From positions 46,963-110,962 of the forward strand of contig JAOUEV010000006.1 of assembly GCA_029858565.1 (NCBI GenBank): 64,000 bases of DNA. The letters run 5' to 3'. Below the pieces are notes generated by a model, which saw nothing but the letters and a program-made list of their open reading frames with translations, ran no database searches and was not told the origin of the DNA. Position 1 is the stretch's first letter; each line of letters starts with the position of its first letter. Made by a program: the position numbers and the translations under genes. Of this stretch, positions 9,337 to 17,061 are shown in pieces. Source of the DNA: Nitrospirota bacterium. Its GTDB lineage: Bacteria; Nitrospirota; UBA9217.

Positions 9337-9818
9337 ACCCCTGCAAGTGCGGTTTTCACAGCGATCCCCTGCATCAGTGTCTCTGCACGCCCCACCAGGT
9401 CCAGACCTACCGGTCCCGCGTATCCGGCCCTCTCATGGACCGGATCGATATTCATATCGAGGTGCCGGCGGTCAAGTTCCGCGAGATCGCAGATGATACT
9501 CCGACTGAACCGTCTGTTCATATCCGTGAACGTGTGACCCAGGCAAGAGAGATCCAGCAGGAGCGTTTCCGGAGTGACGGCATCTACGCCAACGCGCAGA
9601 TGAAGCCGCGGCACCTCAGGAAGTATTGCAAGATCGGCGAAGATTCCCAGCGACTTATGGAAGCTGCAATGAGCAAAATGGGCCTCTCCGCCCGCGCGTA
9701 CAACCGCATCCTCAAAGTCAGCCGCACCATCGCGGACCTGGACGCCAGCGAGAGTATTGCTACTCATCATATTTCTGAGGCGATTCAGTATCGGAGTTTG
9801 GATAGAAGAACGGTCTGA
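9336..9818 (+). pseudogene. comM: comM/yifB 3' remnant (second copy, frameshifted)
   Basis: This matches the last third of comM at 419-901. The homology starts abruptly at NPCKC (9336). A one-base deletion near 9390 in the CTCTP-equivalent breaks the frame, and from 9423 on it reads SGPLMDRIDIHIEV to the stop. The segment lacks the ATPase core, so it cannot be functional. Over the last 127 residues the two copies differ at roughly 35 positions by hand count, so this is not a recent duplication. Homology continues some 60 bases past both stop codons. Its codons are as GC-rich as the host genes, suggesting this is the original chromosomal end displaced by an incoming one. Confidence 0.88.
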
Positions 9819-10071
9819 TTTTAAAAGGACTTTTCAGATTTCTCAGAAAAAAAGCTTGCCTGATAAAAACAAACTGCAATATTCGTATTTTTCTTGCAAC
9901 GAAGTTCAATTTACACTACTATTCTTGAAACCTACCCTTGGAGTGTCGTCCTATTTTCTCAAATCCTTGGTATCATTAAAATGGGCGCTAGGATAAAAAT
10001 GGCAGTTCGAAGCAGAAAAATGCCGTTATCTGCCAAAAGAAGCTGTGAACTTCCTGGGACAGCCGGAACGT

Positions 10072-13000
10072 ATGAAAAAAAAGCGAATAGTTATTGTGGA
10101 AGATGAAGCGCTGATTGCAATGGAATTGGAACGCCAGCTGGCCGGGCTTGGATACGAGGTGTGTGGTTCTGCAGTGACGGCAGATGGCGCAATAGGGCTC
10201 GTGGAAGCACGAGATCCTGATCTTGTTCTAATGGATATTCGCCTCCGGGGCGAAGGGGACGGAATCGAAGCAGCTGCGGAAATACGCAGGCGGTTCGATA
10301 TTCCCGTGATATTCCTGACGGCCTATGCCGATGACGGCACTATCTTTCGGGTACGGCAGGCCGCTCCTTTCGGATATATCCTAAAGCCCTATCGAGAAGA
10401 AGATCTGCGTCTGGCTATTGAAGTAGCCCTGGTCAAACATGACGGAGAACGGCAACTTCGGGCTCAGAATGAATCCCTGGAAGCCAGGGTGCGGGAACGC
10501 ACCGCTGAACTCGGCCGTGCTGTCGATGCACTGAAAGGGGAAATCGCGGAGCGGACACAGGCGGTCGAGCGTCTTCGGAAGAGCGAAGAGCGGTATCGTT
10601 TTCTTTTTGAGGCTATCCCGATAGCCGTGGGGATGGCCTCGCTCGACGGACAGGCGCTTTTGGCGAACAAAGCGTCGTTGGATCTCTACGGGATGTCCCG
10701 GGAAGACCAGCAAGGGATGAATCTTCGGGACCTCTATGCGAATTCCGCGGAGCGAAGTGAATTGATGCGGCAGCTCCAGGAATCAGGCCGTGTGCGTGAC
10801 CGCGAAGTGTCCCTGCAGCGAATGGATGGGGCAGGGATCACTGTTTTGCTGAACATGGACATCGTGGAAATGGACGGCCAGAAGGTGATCCTGACCACGC
10901 AACGCGACATCACCGAGCGCAGGAAGGCGGAGACGGCGCTGCGGGAGCGGGTGAAGGAACTGACCTGTCAGTACGCGGTCCGGCTCGATATGCAGAAGGA
11001 TTTGTCTGCTGACGAGTTTTGCACGCGGGTCGTTAACCACGTAGTCGCGGCCATGCAATTTCCGGAACTCTGCGCAGCGGAGCTCGAATTGGAGGGGCAG
11101 AGGTGTTTTGCCGGGCATCGCGCGGAACGGCAGTCACGCGAGTTGTATGGGGACATCAAGTCCGGGGACAAGGTCATCGGGCGATTGCGGGTTTGGTGCG
11201 TTGATGACAGGCCTTTTATGATGCCTGAAGAGCAGCACCTGATCAGCGCCGTAGCTGACATGGTCCGCCAGTGGCATGCATTCCAGAAGGCGCAAAAGGA
11301 GATTGAACACCTGGCCAGTTTTCCGACGCTCAATCCGAATCCCGTGCTTGAGATCGACGAGACAGGTCAGGTGGTGTTCCGCAATAACGCTGCTGCCGAA
11401 ATCCTCGCACAGGCCGGCTCGGCCGACCACCGGCTGTTCTTCCCGCAGGATATGCAGTCGCTCCTGGCTTCCCTGCCCAGGGAGCCGGTATGCCGGGAAG
11501 TCGCTTTTGGCGGACGCGTATTCCAGGAAACGATCCATGCGCTTCCCGAGTTGAACACCCTGCGCATTTACGCGGCTGATATCACCGAGCTCAAGCTGCT
11601 CGACGAAGCGCTCGCCAGGAGCAAGCGGGAGTTTGAATCCATATTTGCCTCGATGAACGATGCCGCGATCTTCGCGGACAGCAGGCGCCGGATCGTCAGG
11701 ATGAACCGGGCCGCGGAAGAGATGTTCGGCTGGAGGCATGAGGAGCTGGAGGGAAAAACCACGGAGTGCCTCTATGCGGAGCGGTCCGACTATGACGCGC
11801 TCGGCAGGAGTCGTTACAATGTCGCGGCCCGGCGCGATCGCGCTTTTTTCGAGATGCGCTACCGGCGAAAGGATGGGAGCGTTTTTCCGGCCGAATCTTT
11901 CGGCACGCAGGTGCCGGACGCGGACGGCGGAGTCATGGGCTTTCTGGGCATTCATCGCGATATCACGGCCCGCAAGGAGGCGGAAGAACAGCTGGCTCGT
12001 TACCAGGCGGAGCTCGAGGAAATGGTGAAGTCGCGTACCCGGGAACTGCAGGATACCGTCACACGGCTGCAGGAGGAGATCTCTCGTCGGGAAATAGTGA
12101 GCCGTGACCTCAATCGAAACAAGCTGTTTCTGACGAATATCCTGAACAGCATCCAGGACGGCATCTGCGTGTTCGACCGGGAACGGCGGATCATGCTCGT
12201 GAATAACACGATAGCGAAGTGGATTCCCGGGGTCGGTAGCCTGGGGTTCCGGACGCATACCTGTGCGGAGCTGTTCCACAGTTTCGGCCGCTGCGACGTG
12301 TGCGCCGCGGACTACTCAGAGGAATTCAGCGGAAAACGGAGCTTGATATTCGCGAGCGGCGACGAGAACGAGAAAAAATGGTTCGAGGTGCATACCTTTC
12401 CCCTGATAACGAACGACGACAAGCACGTCGGGCGGGTGGAATATTTCCGCGACATTACAGCGGCAAAAGACCTGGAGAGTAAGATTGCCGGTTACCAGGA
12501 GCAGCTGCGAGCCTTGAATTACGAAATGGCGGACGTCGTCAACCGGGAACAGCGCAGGATCGCTCAGGAACTGCACGATACCATCCCCCAGACGCTGCTG
12601 TTTTGCAGGATGCGGCTGGAGAGGATAGAAAAGCGCGACACAGCCGAAGGCCGGCGTTCCGGGCAGTCCTCCGATTTCCGGGAGATCTACCAGTTCCTGG
12701 ATGACGCCATCGAACAATCGCGCAACCTGATGTTTAAACTTGCCCCTCCCATGCTGTACGAACTGGGACTGGAGCCTGCGCTTCAGAGCCTTTTGGACCA
12801 GTTCGGCAGGGAACACCCTATAGCCTTCCGGTTCAAGGGAAGAGAGCTGAAAGCTCCCTTGCAAGGGGATGGCGCCGCCATGGTGTATGGTATGGTCCGT
12901 GAACTCCTGGTAAACTGCGTCAAACATTCTGAAGCAACGCATGTCGAGGTGGCCGTCAATCGCAGGGACGGCGGTCTTGTCGTCGCGGTCCGGGACAACG

Positions 13001-13170
13001 GCAAGGGCCGGGAAGCGGGGGCGCAGGCCGGAAATACCGAAAAGGGATTTGGGCTGTTCAGCATCCGGGAACGCGTGCGGTATCTGGACGGTGACTTCAC
13101 GATCGACACCGCTCCCGGCAAAGGTTTCTGCGCGACCATCAGGATCGCGCTGGAGAAACTGAGGAAGTGA
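10072..13170 (+). CDS. Receiver-PAS-NarX-type hybrid histidine kinase
   Basis: A cytoplasmic signalling protein of 1032 residues without membrane segments. Order: CheY-like receiver (1-120, acidic VEDE, phospho-Asp in LVLMDIRL, Lys in ILKPYR); coiled coil; PAS (about 172-285); GAF-like region (about 290-400); PAS (about 415-500); PAS with PAC (about 505-640); coiled coil; PAS (about 690-810); HisKA_3 dimerisation domain with the phospho-His in AQELHDTIPQ (about 833); and HATPase (about 925-1030) with N-box ELLVNCVKH and G-boxes VRDNGKG and GFGLFSIRERV. It pairs with the LuxR-type regulator 30 bases downstream. A GTG start 27 bases upstream (10045) is possible; ATG 10072 is preferred because MKKKRIVIVEDE is the normal receiver N-terminus. 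The input signal is unknown. Confidence 0.92.
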   Translation: MKKKRIVIVEDEALIAMELERQLAGLGYEVCGSAVTADGAIGLVEARDPDLVLMDIRLRGEGDGIEAAAEIRRRFDIPVIFLTAYADDGTIFRVRQAAPFGYILKPYREEDLRLAIEVALVKHDGERQLRAQNESLEARVRERTAELGRAVDALKGEIAERTQAVERLRKSEERYRFLFEAIPIAVGMASLDGQALLANKASLDLYGMSREDQQGMNLRDLYANSAERSELMRQLQESGRVRDREVSLQRMDGAGITVLLNMDIVEMDGQKVILTTQRDITERRKAETALRERVKELTCQYAVRLDMQKDLSADEFCTRVVNHVVAAMQFPELCAAELELEGQRCFAGHRAERQSRELYGDIKSGDKVIGRLRVWCVDDRPFMMPEEQHLISAVADMVRQWHAFQKAQKEIEHLASFPTLNPNPVLEIDETGQVVFRNNAAAEILAQAGSADHRLFFPQDMQSLLASLPREPVCREVAFGGRVFQETIHALPELNTLRIYAADITELKLLDEALARSKREFESIFASMNDAAIFADSRRRIVRMNRAAEEMFGWRHEELEGKTTECLYAERSDYDALGRSRYNVAARRDRAFFEMRYRRKDGSVFPAESFGTQVPDADGGVMGFLGIHRDITARKEAEEQLARYQAELEEMVKSRTRELQDTVTRLQEEISRREIVSRDLNRNKLFLTNILNSIQDGICVFDRERRIMLVNNTIAKWIPGVGSLGFRTHTCAELFHSFGRCDVCAADYSEEFSGKRSLIFASGDENEKKWFEVHTFPLITNDDKHVGRVEYFRDITAAKDLESKIAGYQEQLRALNYEMADVVNREQRRIAQELHDTIPQTLLFCRMRLERIEKRDTAEGRRSGQSSDFREIYQFLDDAIEQSRNLMFKLAPPMLYELGLEPALQSLLDQFGREHPIAFRFKGRELKAPLQGDGAAMVYGMVRELLVNCVKHSEATHVEVAVNRRDGGLVVAVRDNGKGREAGAQAGNTEKGFGLFSIRERVRYLDGDFTIDTAPGKGFCATIRIALEKLRK

Positions 13171-13200
13171 TATAATTCACAGTGCGGAGGTAGGGTTGCC

Positions 13201-13851
13201 ATGATCGATCTTGTTATCGCCGATGACCATGCCATCTTCCGATACGGACTCAGGGCCTTGTTGTCCGATGAGCCGGATTTTCGGATCCTGTCCGAAGCGG
13301 ACAATGGAACGGCCGCGCTGGGTGAGATACGGGAGAAAAATCCCCAGATCGCCGTTTTGGATGTCTCCATGCCCGGCAAGAACGGCGTCGAAGTGCTCGC
13401 GGAGGTCTGTCGCGATAAATTGAAGACCCGGTGCATCCTCCTGACGGTCCACAACAATCCGGTGCTCGCCGCTACCGCGATCCGGAACGGAGCGGCAGGC
13501 TACCTGCTCAAGAACCAGACGTTTCGTGAGCTGCCCGACGCGCTCAGGGTCGTGGCAGCAGGAAAGAAATACTATTCCGCGGAATTGATACAGGCCCTGG
13601 CGCGCCAAAAAGAGCATCTCAATCTCGCCCGGCAGCTCACCCGGCGTGAGTATGAAGTCCTGGCGCTGATAGTTAAGGGGATGACAAACAACGAGATCGC
13701 GACGCAGCTCAAAATCAGCATCCGCACCGCGGAAACCCACAAGAGCCGTATCATGAATAAACTGGACATTCACACATCGGTAGCTCTGATTGCCTATGCG
13801 TTCCAGCATAAGCTGGTGAATGACAGCCAGGATATGCCGTCGTCCGAATAG
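13201..13851 (+). CDS. NarL/FixJ (LuxR-type) response regulator
   Basis: 216 residues. The N-terminal receiver has acidic residues in IADDHAIFR, phospho-Asp in IAVLDVSMPG, Thr in ILLTVHNN and Lys in YLLKNQTF. The C-terminal LuxR HTH (about 147-208) begins LTRREYEVLALI and contains the recognition helix region RTAETHKSRIM. The start is set by GGAGG ten bases upstream. The gene lies 30 bases after the hybrid kinase, whose HisKA_3/HATPase type is the normal partner of this regulator class. It is therefore very likely the cognate output, a DNA-binding transcription factor. Regulon unknown. Confidence 0.94.
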   Translation: MIDLVIADDHAIFRYGLRALLSDEPDFRILSEADNGTAALGEIREKNPQIAVLDVSMPGKNGVEVLAEVCRDKLKTRCILLTVHNNPVLAATAIRNGAAGYLLKNQTFRELPDALRVVAAGKKYYSAELIQALARQKEHLNLARQLTRREYEVLALIVKGMTNNEIATQLKISIRTAETHKSRIMNKLDIHTSVALIAYAFQHKLVNDSQDMPSSE

Positions 13852-14602
13852 CTGATGCTGCGATTGAATATGCGGCCCGCGCCGGGCCATGGCTGAAGAT
13901 ATTTCTCCGCATTCCCCCTCCCGACCTTCTATTCCGATTAACCGCCTGCCTGCCCGGACCGTATGGCCGAGATGCGCTGATCCCGGTGTAAATTCATTTC
14001 AACGAATATTTGCCGCGTGCCATCCGAAGAAAAACAGGCAGTGTGCCGCTGGACTCGCCCAATGGCCTGCCGAACCGCTGCTATCCAAAAACAGCAGCGG
14101 TGATATTTTTGCGCGGTAAATGCAGAGATCTGAGGCCGTTCTCCAACTAGCTGCAATAACTTATTAAGACAATTCATGACTTACTGAAAAACCCCGGGAA
14201 GGGGCGCGCAAATCAGCCGGTGCGCCGGCGTTCCGTATTTGCTGAGTGTGGGTGCCGGGCCGCGGTTTGAACGCAGCGGCCCCGGATTCATCGCACCTTG
14301 TCCTTCGCATCTTTTCATAAGTGGAAGATCTGTGAGCCCCTGCCGCAAACCAAGGAGGAAGCGGAGGTATGGGAAAAGTTCAAGCCTGCCTGGGAAGCAT
14401 GGAAAATTTATCACCGAAGAACGTCGCTCTTGCCGAAGGCGGCAAAAAGGACGAAGGCTACGTTATTTTACTGATAAGACATACGGAACGAAGCCGATGC
14501 GGATGAGTGATATTTCTGATACGGTAACCCCATGACCATGAGTGTTGCGGGACAAAGCGATGCGAACAGGAAGCTCAGCCGCGCAGGCGCCAAGAAACGA
14601 AC
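13852..14602. other. 751-base gap, mostly decayed sequence
   Basis: No intact gene is visible. The start holds a GC-rich GGCCCGCGCCGGGCC hairpin-like stretch (about 13875-13889) after the response regulator, possibly part of a terminator. Around 14334-14465 there is a fragment of a chemoreceptor sensor domain, annotated separately. The rest has short frames on both strands that look like chance. Confidence 0.6.
14334..14465 (+). pseudogene. Decayed chemoreceptor (MCP) sensor-domain fragment
   Basis: From 14334 the frame reads [20 protein letters not shown], closely matching [20 protein letters not shown] in the four-helix-bundle sensor domain of the intact MCP at 17062. After a frameshift near 14416 the text continues as NVALAEGGKKDEGY, again like the receptor. 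There are no membrane segments, HAMP or signalling domain nearby. This is a relic of a second receptor of the same type, which implies deletion or rearrangement at this cassette. Confidence 0.65.
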
Positions 14603-14947
14603 ATGAGAAAACTGAACTGTTGGGAATTCAAAAAATGCGGCCGGGGGCCCAGTGAAGCGAGAGCGGGGCAGGTCCTCTGTCCGGCGGCGTCCATGGCGGC
14701 GCTGAACGGCGTGCACGGCGGGATGCAGGGTGGGCGGTCCTGCTGGATCGTCGAGGGGACGCTGTGCAGCGGCAAAAAGAGCAGGCCGTTCAAGGAGAGA
14801 TTCCATTCCTGTTCGTATTGCGACTTCTACCGGATGGTGATGCAGGAGGAGGGCGCCGCATTTGTCCTGTCGTCCGTCCTGCGCAGCCGGGTGGAGATAA
14901 GAACTGACGCCGAGCAGGACAAGTATTCCATGCGCATTGCAGCATGA
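14603..14947 (+). CDS. Two-CW domain small Cys-rich protein
   Basis: 114 residues with two Cys-Trp motifs, NCWEFKKCG near the start and SCWIVEGTLC in the middle, plus LCPA and SCSYCDFY. This gives a set of conserved cysteines suited to metal, Fe-S or disulfide chemistry. No signal peptide, so cytoplasmic. I recognise it as the two-CW group, which often sits beside signalling genes; the biochemical role is not known to me. A paralogue lies at 27430-27792 in the other cassette with the same spacing. Its stop lies 26 bases before the cheW start. Confidence 0.75.
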   Translation: MRKLNCWEFKKCGRGPSEARAGQVLCPAASMAALNGVHGGMQGGRSCWIVEGTLCSGKKSRPFKERFHSCSYCDFYRMVMQEEGAAFVLSSVLRSRVEIRTDAEQDKYSMRIAA

Positions 14948-14973
14948 TCGAATTCCTGAAGAGGAGGCAAGCC

Positions 14974-15495
14974 ATGAGCACCGCAACCATAACCGGAATG
15001 ACGCAATATCTGACCTACACGCTGGCGGACGAGGTGTTCGCCCTGGACATCGGGAAAGTGCGCGAGGTCCTGGACTTCACCACGGTGACTAAAGTGCCGA
15101 ATATGCCGGATTTCATGCTCGGAGTGATCAACCTCCGGGGAAGCGTGGTGCCGGTGGTGGACCTGCGGACCCGGTTCCGCATGCCGCGGAACGAGCAGAC
15201 GGTGAATACGTGCATTATCATCACCGAGGTGCGGATCGACGGGGACACCACGGTGCTGGGCTGCCTGGCGGACTCGGTGCAGGAGGTGCTGGATTTGGAA
15301 GCGAACCAGGTCGAGCCGGCGCCGAAGATCGGGACCAAGCTGCGAAACGAGTTCATCCAGGGCATGGGGAAGCACGGCAACCGATTCATCATCATCCTGG
15401 ACATTGACAAGGTGTTTACCGTTGATGACGTGGCGCTTGTGGCGGAACTGGGCGCGGCGGCCGAGTGTCCCCTTGTCCACCATCAGGCTGCTTGA
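14974..15495 (+). CDS. cheW: CheW chemotaxis adaptor
   Basis: A single CheW domain of 173 residues. YLTYTLADEVFALDIGKVRE starts the fold, and the conserved VINLRGSVVPVVDLR lies around residue 60. CheW bridges chemoreceptors to the kinase CheA. The start is placed at ATG 14974 behind GAGGAGG rather than at ATG 14944, which overlaps the two-CW stop codon as ATGA but has no ribosome binding site of its own. The gene stands in cassette 1 with an MCP and CheD, but there is no CheA here, so it must use a kinase encoded elsewhere, such as the CheA at 46936. Confidence 0.93.
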   Translation: MSTATITGMTQYLTYTLADEVFALDIGKVREVLDFTTVTKVPNMPDFMLGVINLRGSVVPVVDLRTRFRMPRNEQTVNTCIIITEVRIDGDTTVLGCLADSVQEVLDLEANQVEPAPKIGTKLRNEFIQGMGKHGNRFIIILDIDKVFTVDDVALVAELGAAAECPLVHHQAA

Positions 15496-15804
15496 AAAAG
15501 AACGCGCGCCGCCGCGGAGCCTAAACGGTGAATGGCCGGGTCTATCATTCAATTATCATCATTCACACCTGGCACCTCAACGCCCGGTTTTCCGGAGGCC
15601 CTCGGCGGCGCGCATGGACCGAGAACAAAAGCATCGAGGAGGGCTGCGATGATCAGATTGCAGGGAAGCCGGGCCGTTGACAGGCAGTTCCACAAGGACA
15701 GATATATACCGGTCAGGCGGCTGGCAACCTGGATGCAGGCCGCGCCTGCCGACACGCGCCCGGCGGGAAGGAGAAACCGCATACCCTGGAGCGAGGTAGT
15801 AAGA
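15496..15804. other. Intergenic stretch between cheW and the atypical receiver gene
   Basis: 309 bases without a supported gene. It contains an in-frame ATG at 15649 behind GAGGAGGG that would add 52 residues to the receiver. The paralogue at 30796-31185 has no such extension and the added peptide is low-complexity and Arg-rich, so I treat it as non-coding or leader. A promoter candidate lies inside. Confidence 0.5.
15677..15706 (+). promoter_or_regulatory. Candidate promoter for the atypical receiver operon
   Basis: TTGACA (15677-15682) is followed after 18 bases by GATATA (15701-15706), about 100 bases before the receiver start at 15805. The -35 is perfect and the -10 partial. If real, transcription begins downstream of the ATG at 15649, which supports the shorter receiver. 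Confidence 0.4.
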
Positions 15805-16200
15805 ATGAAGACCATATTGCTGATAGACAACAATGTAGAGCATCTTTTGCAGCACAGCGAGCTCCTGGGGCGGTCCGGCTACCGGATCGTGACCGCGCAG
15901 GACTCAAAAGCGGCGCTGTTCATCCTGGAAAGCGGCATGCTCCTTGACCTGATCGTGACCGAGTGCCAGATGCCGGACATGGGTGCCCAGGAGTTCCTGG
16001 CGGCGATCAGGAAAGAGGCGCCGTCGGTGCCGGTGGTCGTCGTGACCAGCTGCGACTCGGTGGAATCTTATCTGAACGCGGTCGGCATCGGCGTCTATGA
16101 ATATCTGAACAAGCCGTTGCTGCCGGGAGAGTTGAGCAGCATAATAAAGATGGTCGCCAGGGACCGCCGGTGCGGCAGTTTGCCGACCGGCTTGGCATGA
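15805..16200 (+). CDS. Stand-alone receiver domain with Glu at the phospho-acceptor site
   Basis: 131 residues, a lone CheY-type receiver with no output domain. Aligning with CheY, the motif that should read D-x-x-M-P is E-C-Q-M-P (LDLIVTECQMPDMG), so the phosphorylated Asp is Glu. The acidic pair is reduced to LLIDNN. The conserved Thr (VVVTSCDS) and Lys (YLNKPL) remain. Such a protein cannot be phosphorylated normally and may be locked in an active-like state. Start from GAGGT seven bases upstream and agreement with the paralogue at 30796-31185, which has the same substitution. It is followed 10 bases later by the outer-membrane protein gene. Confidence 0.88.
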   Translation: MKTILLIDNNVEHLLQHSELLGRSGYRIVTAQDSKAALFILESGMLLDLIVTECQMPDMGAQEFLAAIRKEAPSVPVVVVTSCDSVESYLNAVGIGVYEYLNKPLLPGELSSIIKMVARDRRCGSLPTGLA

Positions 16201-16210
16201 GGAGGGATCA

Positions 16211-16960
16211 ATGAAGAGATTGCTGCAGGCAGTCTTCTGGCTGGTTCTTTACGCAGCCGCGGCCCATGCGACGCCGTCAACGCAGATCTGGATACCGTCC
16301 ACGGACGTACAGCCCTACATGAAGTGGCATTTCGGCTTCGACCAGTACATAAAGGCGCGCAAAATCGACGGAACAACGCGAGAGCCGAACGTTATCAACA
16401 ACGGCGTTACCGTCGGCGTGCTGCCCGGGGAAAAAATCCAGGCGGAAGTAGGCATCGACCAGCGGGCTTATGGCGTGGAGCCCGTGGATTCCGCGCCGGT
16501 CTACTTCAATGCCAAGATCGGCATGCCTGAGGACGCCCTGTTCAAGGGGGCGCCGGCGATCGCGCTCGGCGGCTATGACTTGGGCACGAAGAAATACAGC
16601 GCCGATGCGGGCTGGGGCACGGACTACAACGTCGTTTACGGCCTGATCGCGAGGACTTTCGGCAAGGTCGGCAGGTTTTCAGCAGGATACTACCAGGGCA
16701 GCGACAAACTGCTGCTGGACAAGAACGGTCAAAAAGACAATACAGGCGTTCTCGCTTCCTGGGACAGGACGATCTCGGAGGTCTCGGACAAACTCTGGGT
16801 TGCTGTCGATTACATGGGCGGCGAGAACGGCTACGGAGCTCTGTCCTGGGGAGCGGCATGGAAGTTCTCGCCGAACGTGGGCGTGATCTTCGGATACGAC
16901 AAGTACAACAACGCGAACTACAAGCCGACGTACACGATTCAGGTGGACATCGATCTCTGA
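16211..16960 (+). CDS. Secreted outer-membrane beta-barrel-like protein of unknown function
   Basis: 249 residues with a signal peptide (MKRLLQAVFW to the AHA cleavage region, about residue 20). Alternating aromatic/polar strands follow, such as YMKWHFGFDQYI and GVIFGYDKYN, ending TYTIQVDIDL, as expected for a small barrel. It starts behind GAGGAGG, 10 bases after the receiver stop, so it is probably co-transcribed. No pore or enzyme family was recognised. Its place between a receiver and an MCP is odd for an envelope protein and suggests a role at the surface sensed or controlled by this cassette. That link is inference. Confidence 0.7.
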   Translation: MKRLLQAVFWLVLYAAAAHATPSTQIWIPSTDVQPYMKWHFGFDQYIKARKIDGTTREPNVINNGVTVGVLPGEKIQAEVGIDQRAYGVEPVDSAPVYFNAKIGMPEDALFKGAPAIALGGYDLGTKKYSADAGWGTDYNVVYGLIARTFGKVGRFSAGYYQGSDKLLLDKNGQKDNTGVLASWDRTISEVSDKLWVAVDYMGGENGYGALSWGAAWKFSPNVGVIFGYDKYNNANYKPTYTIQVDIDL

Positions 16961-16964
16961 AGCA

Positions 16965-16983
16965 AAGACATGGCAAGTGTCTT
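16965..16983 (+). terminator. Weak stem-loop after the outer-membrane protein gene
   Basis: AAGACA (16965-16970) and TGTCTT (16978-16983) pair around a 7-base loop just after the stop codon. The stem is short and AT-rich and is followed by AATACAT rather than a T run. It could slow transcription before the MCP gene but is not a strong terminator. Confidence 0.3.
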
Positions 16984-17061
16984 AATACATGATTCGAGAC
17001 TGTTAATATTCCGCGATTTTCGATGTATTACGAGACTATTATCCGTACAGGAGGTGTCGTC

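Noticed and set aside
11134..12279. A 381-codon open frame on the minus strand inside the hybrid histidine kinase
   Set aside because: It is antisense to conserved PAS and coiled-coil sequence, has no family features, and long antisense frames are expected in GC-rich genes.
15649..15804. A 52-residue N-terminal extension of the Glu-receiver from ATG 15649 with a strong ribosome binding site
   Set aside because: The paralogue at 30796-31185 lacks it, the peptide is low-complexity, and a promoter candidate lies downstream of this ATG; the short start has its own GAGGT.
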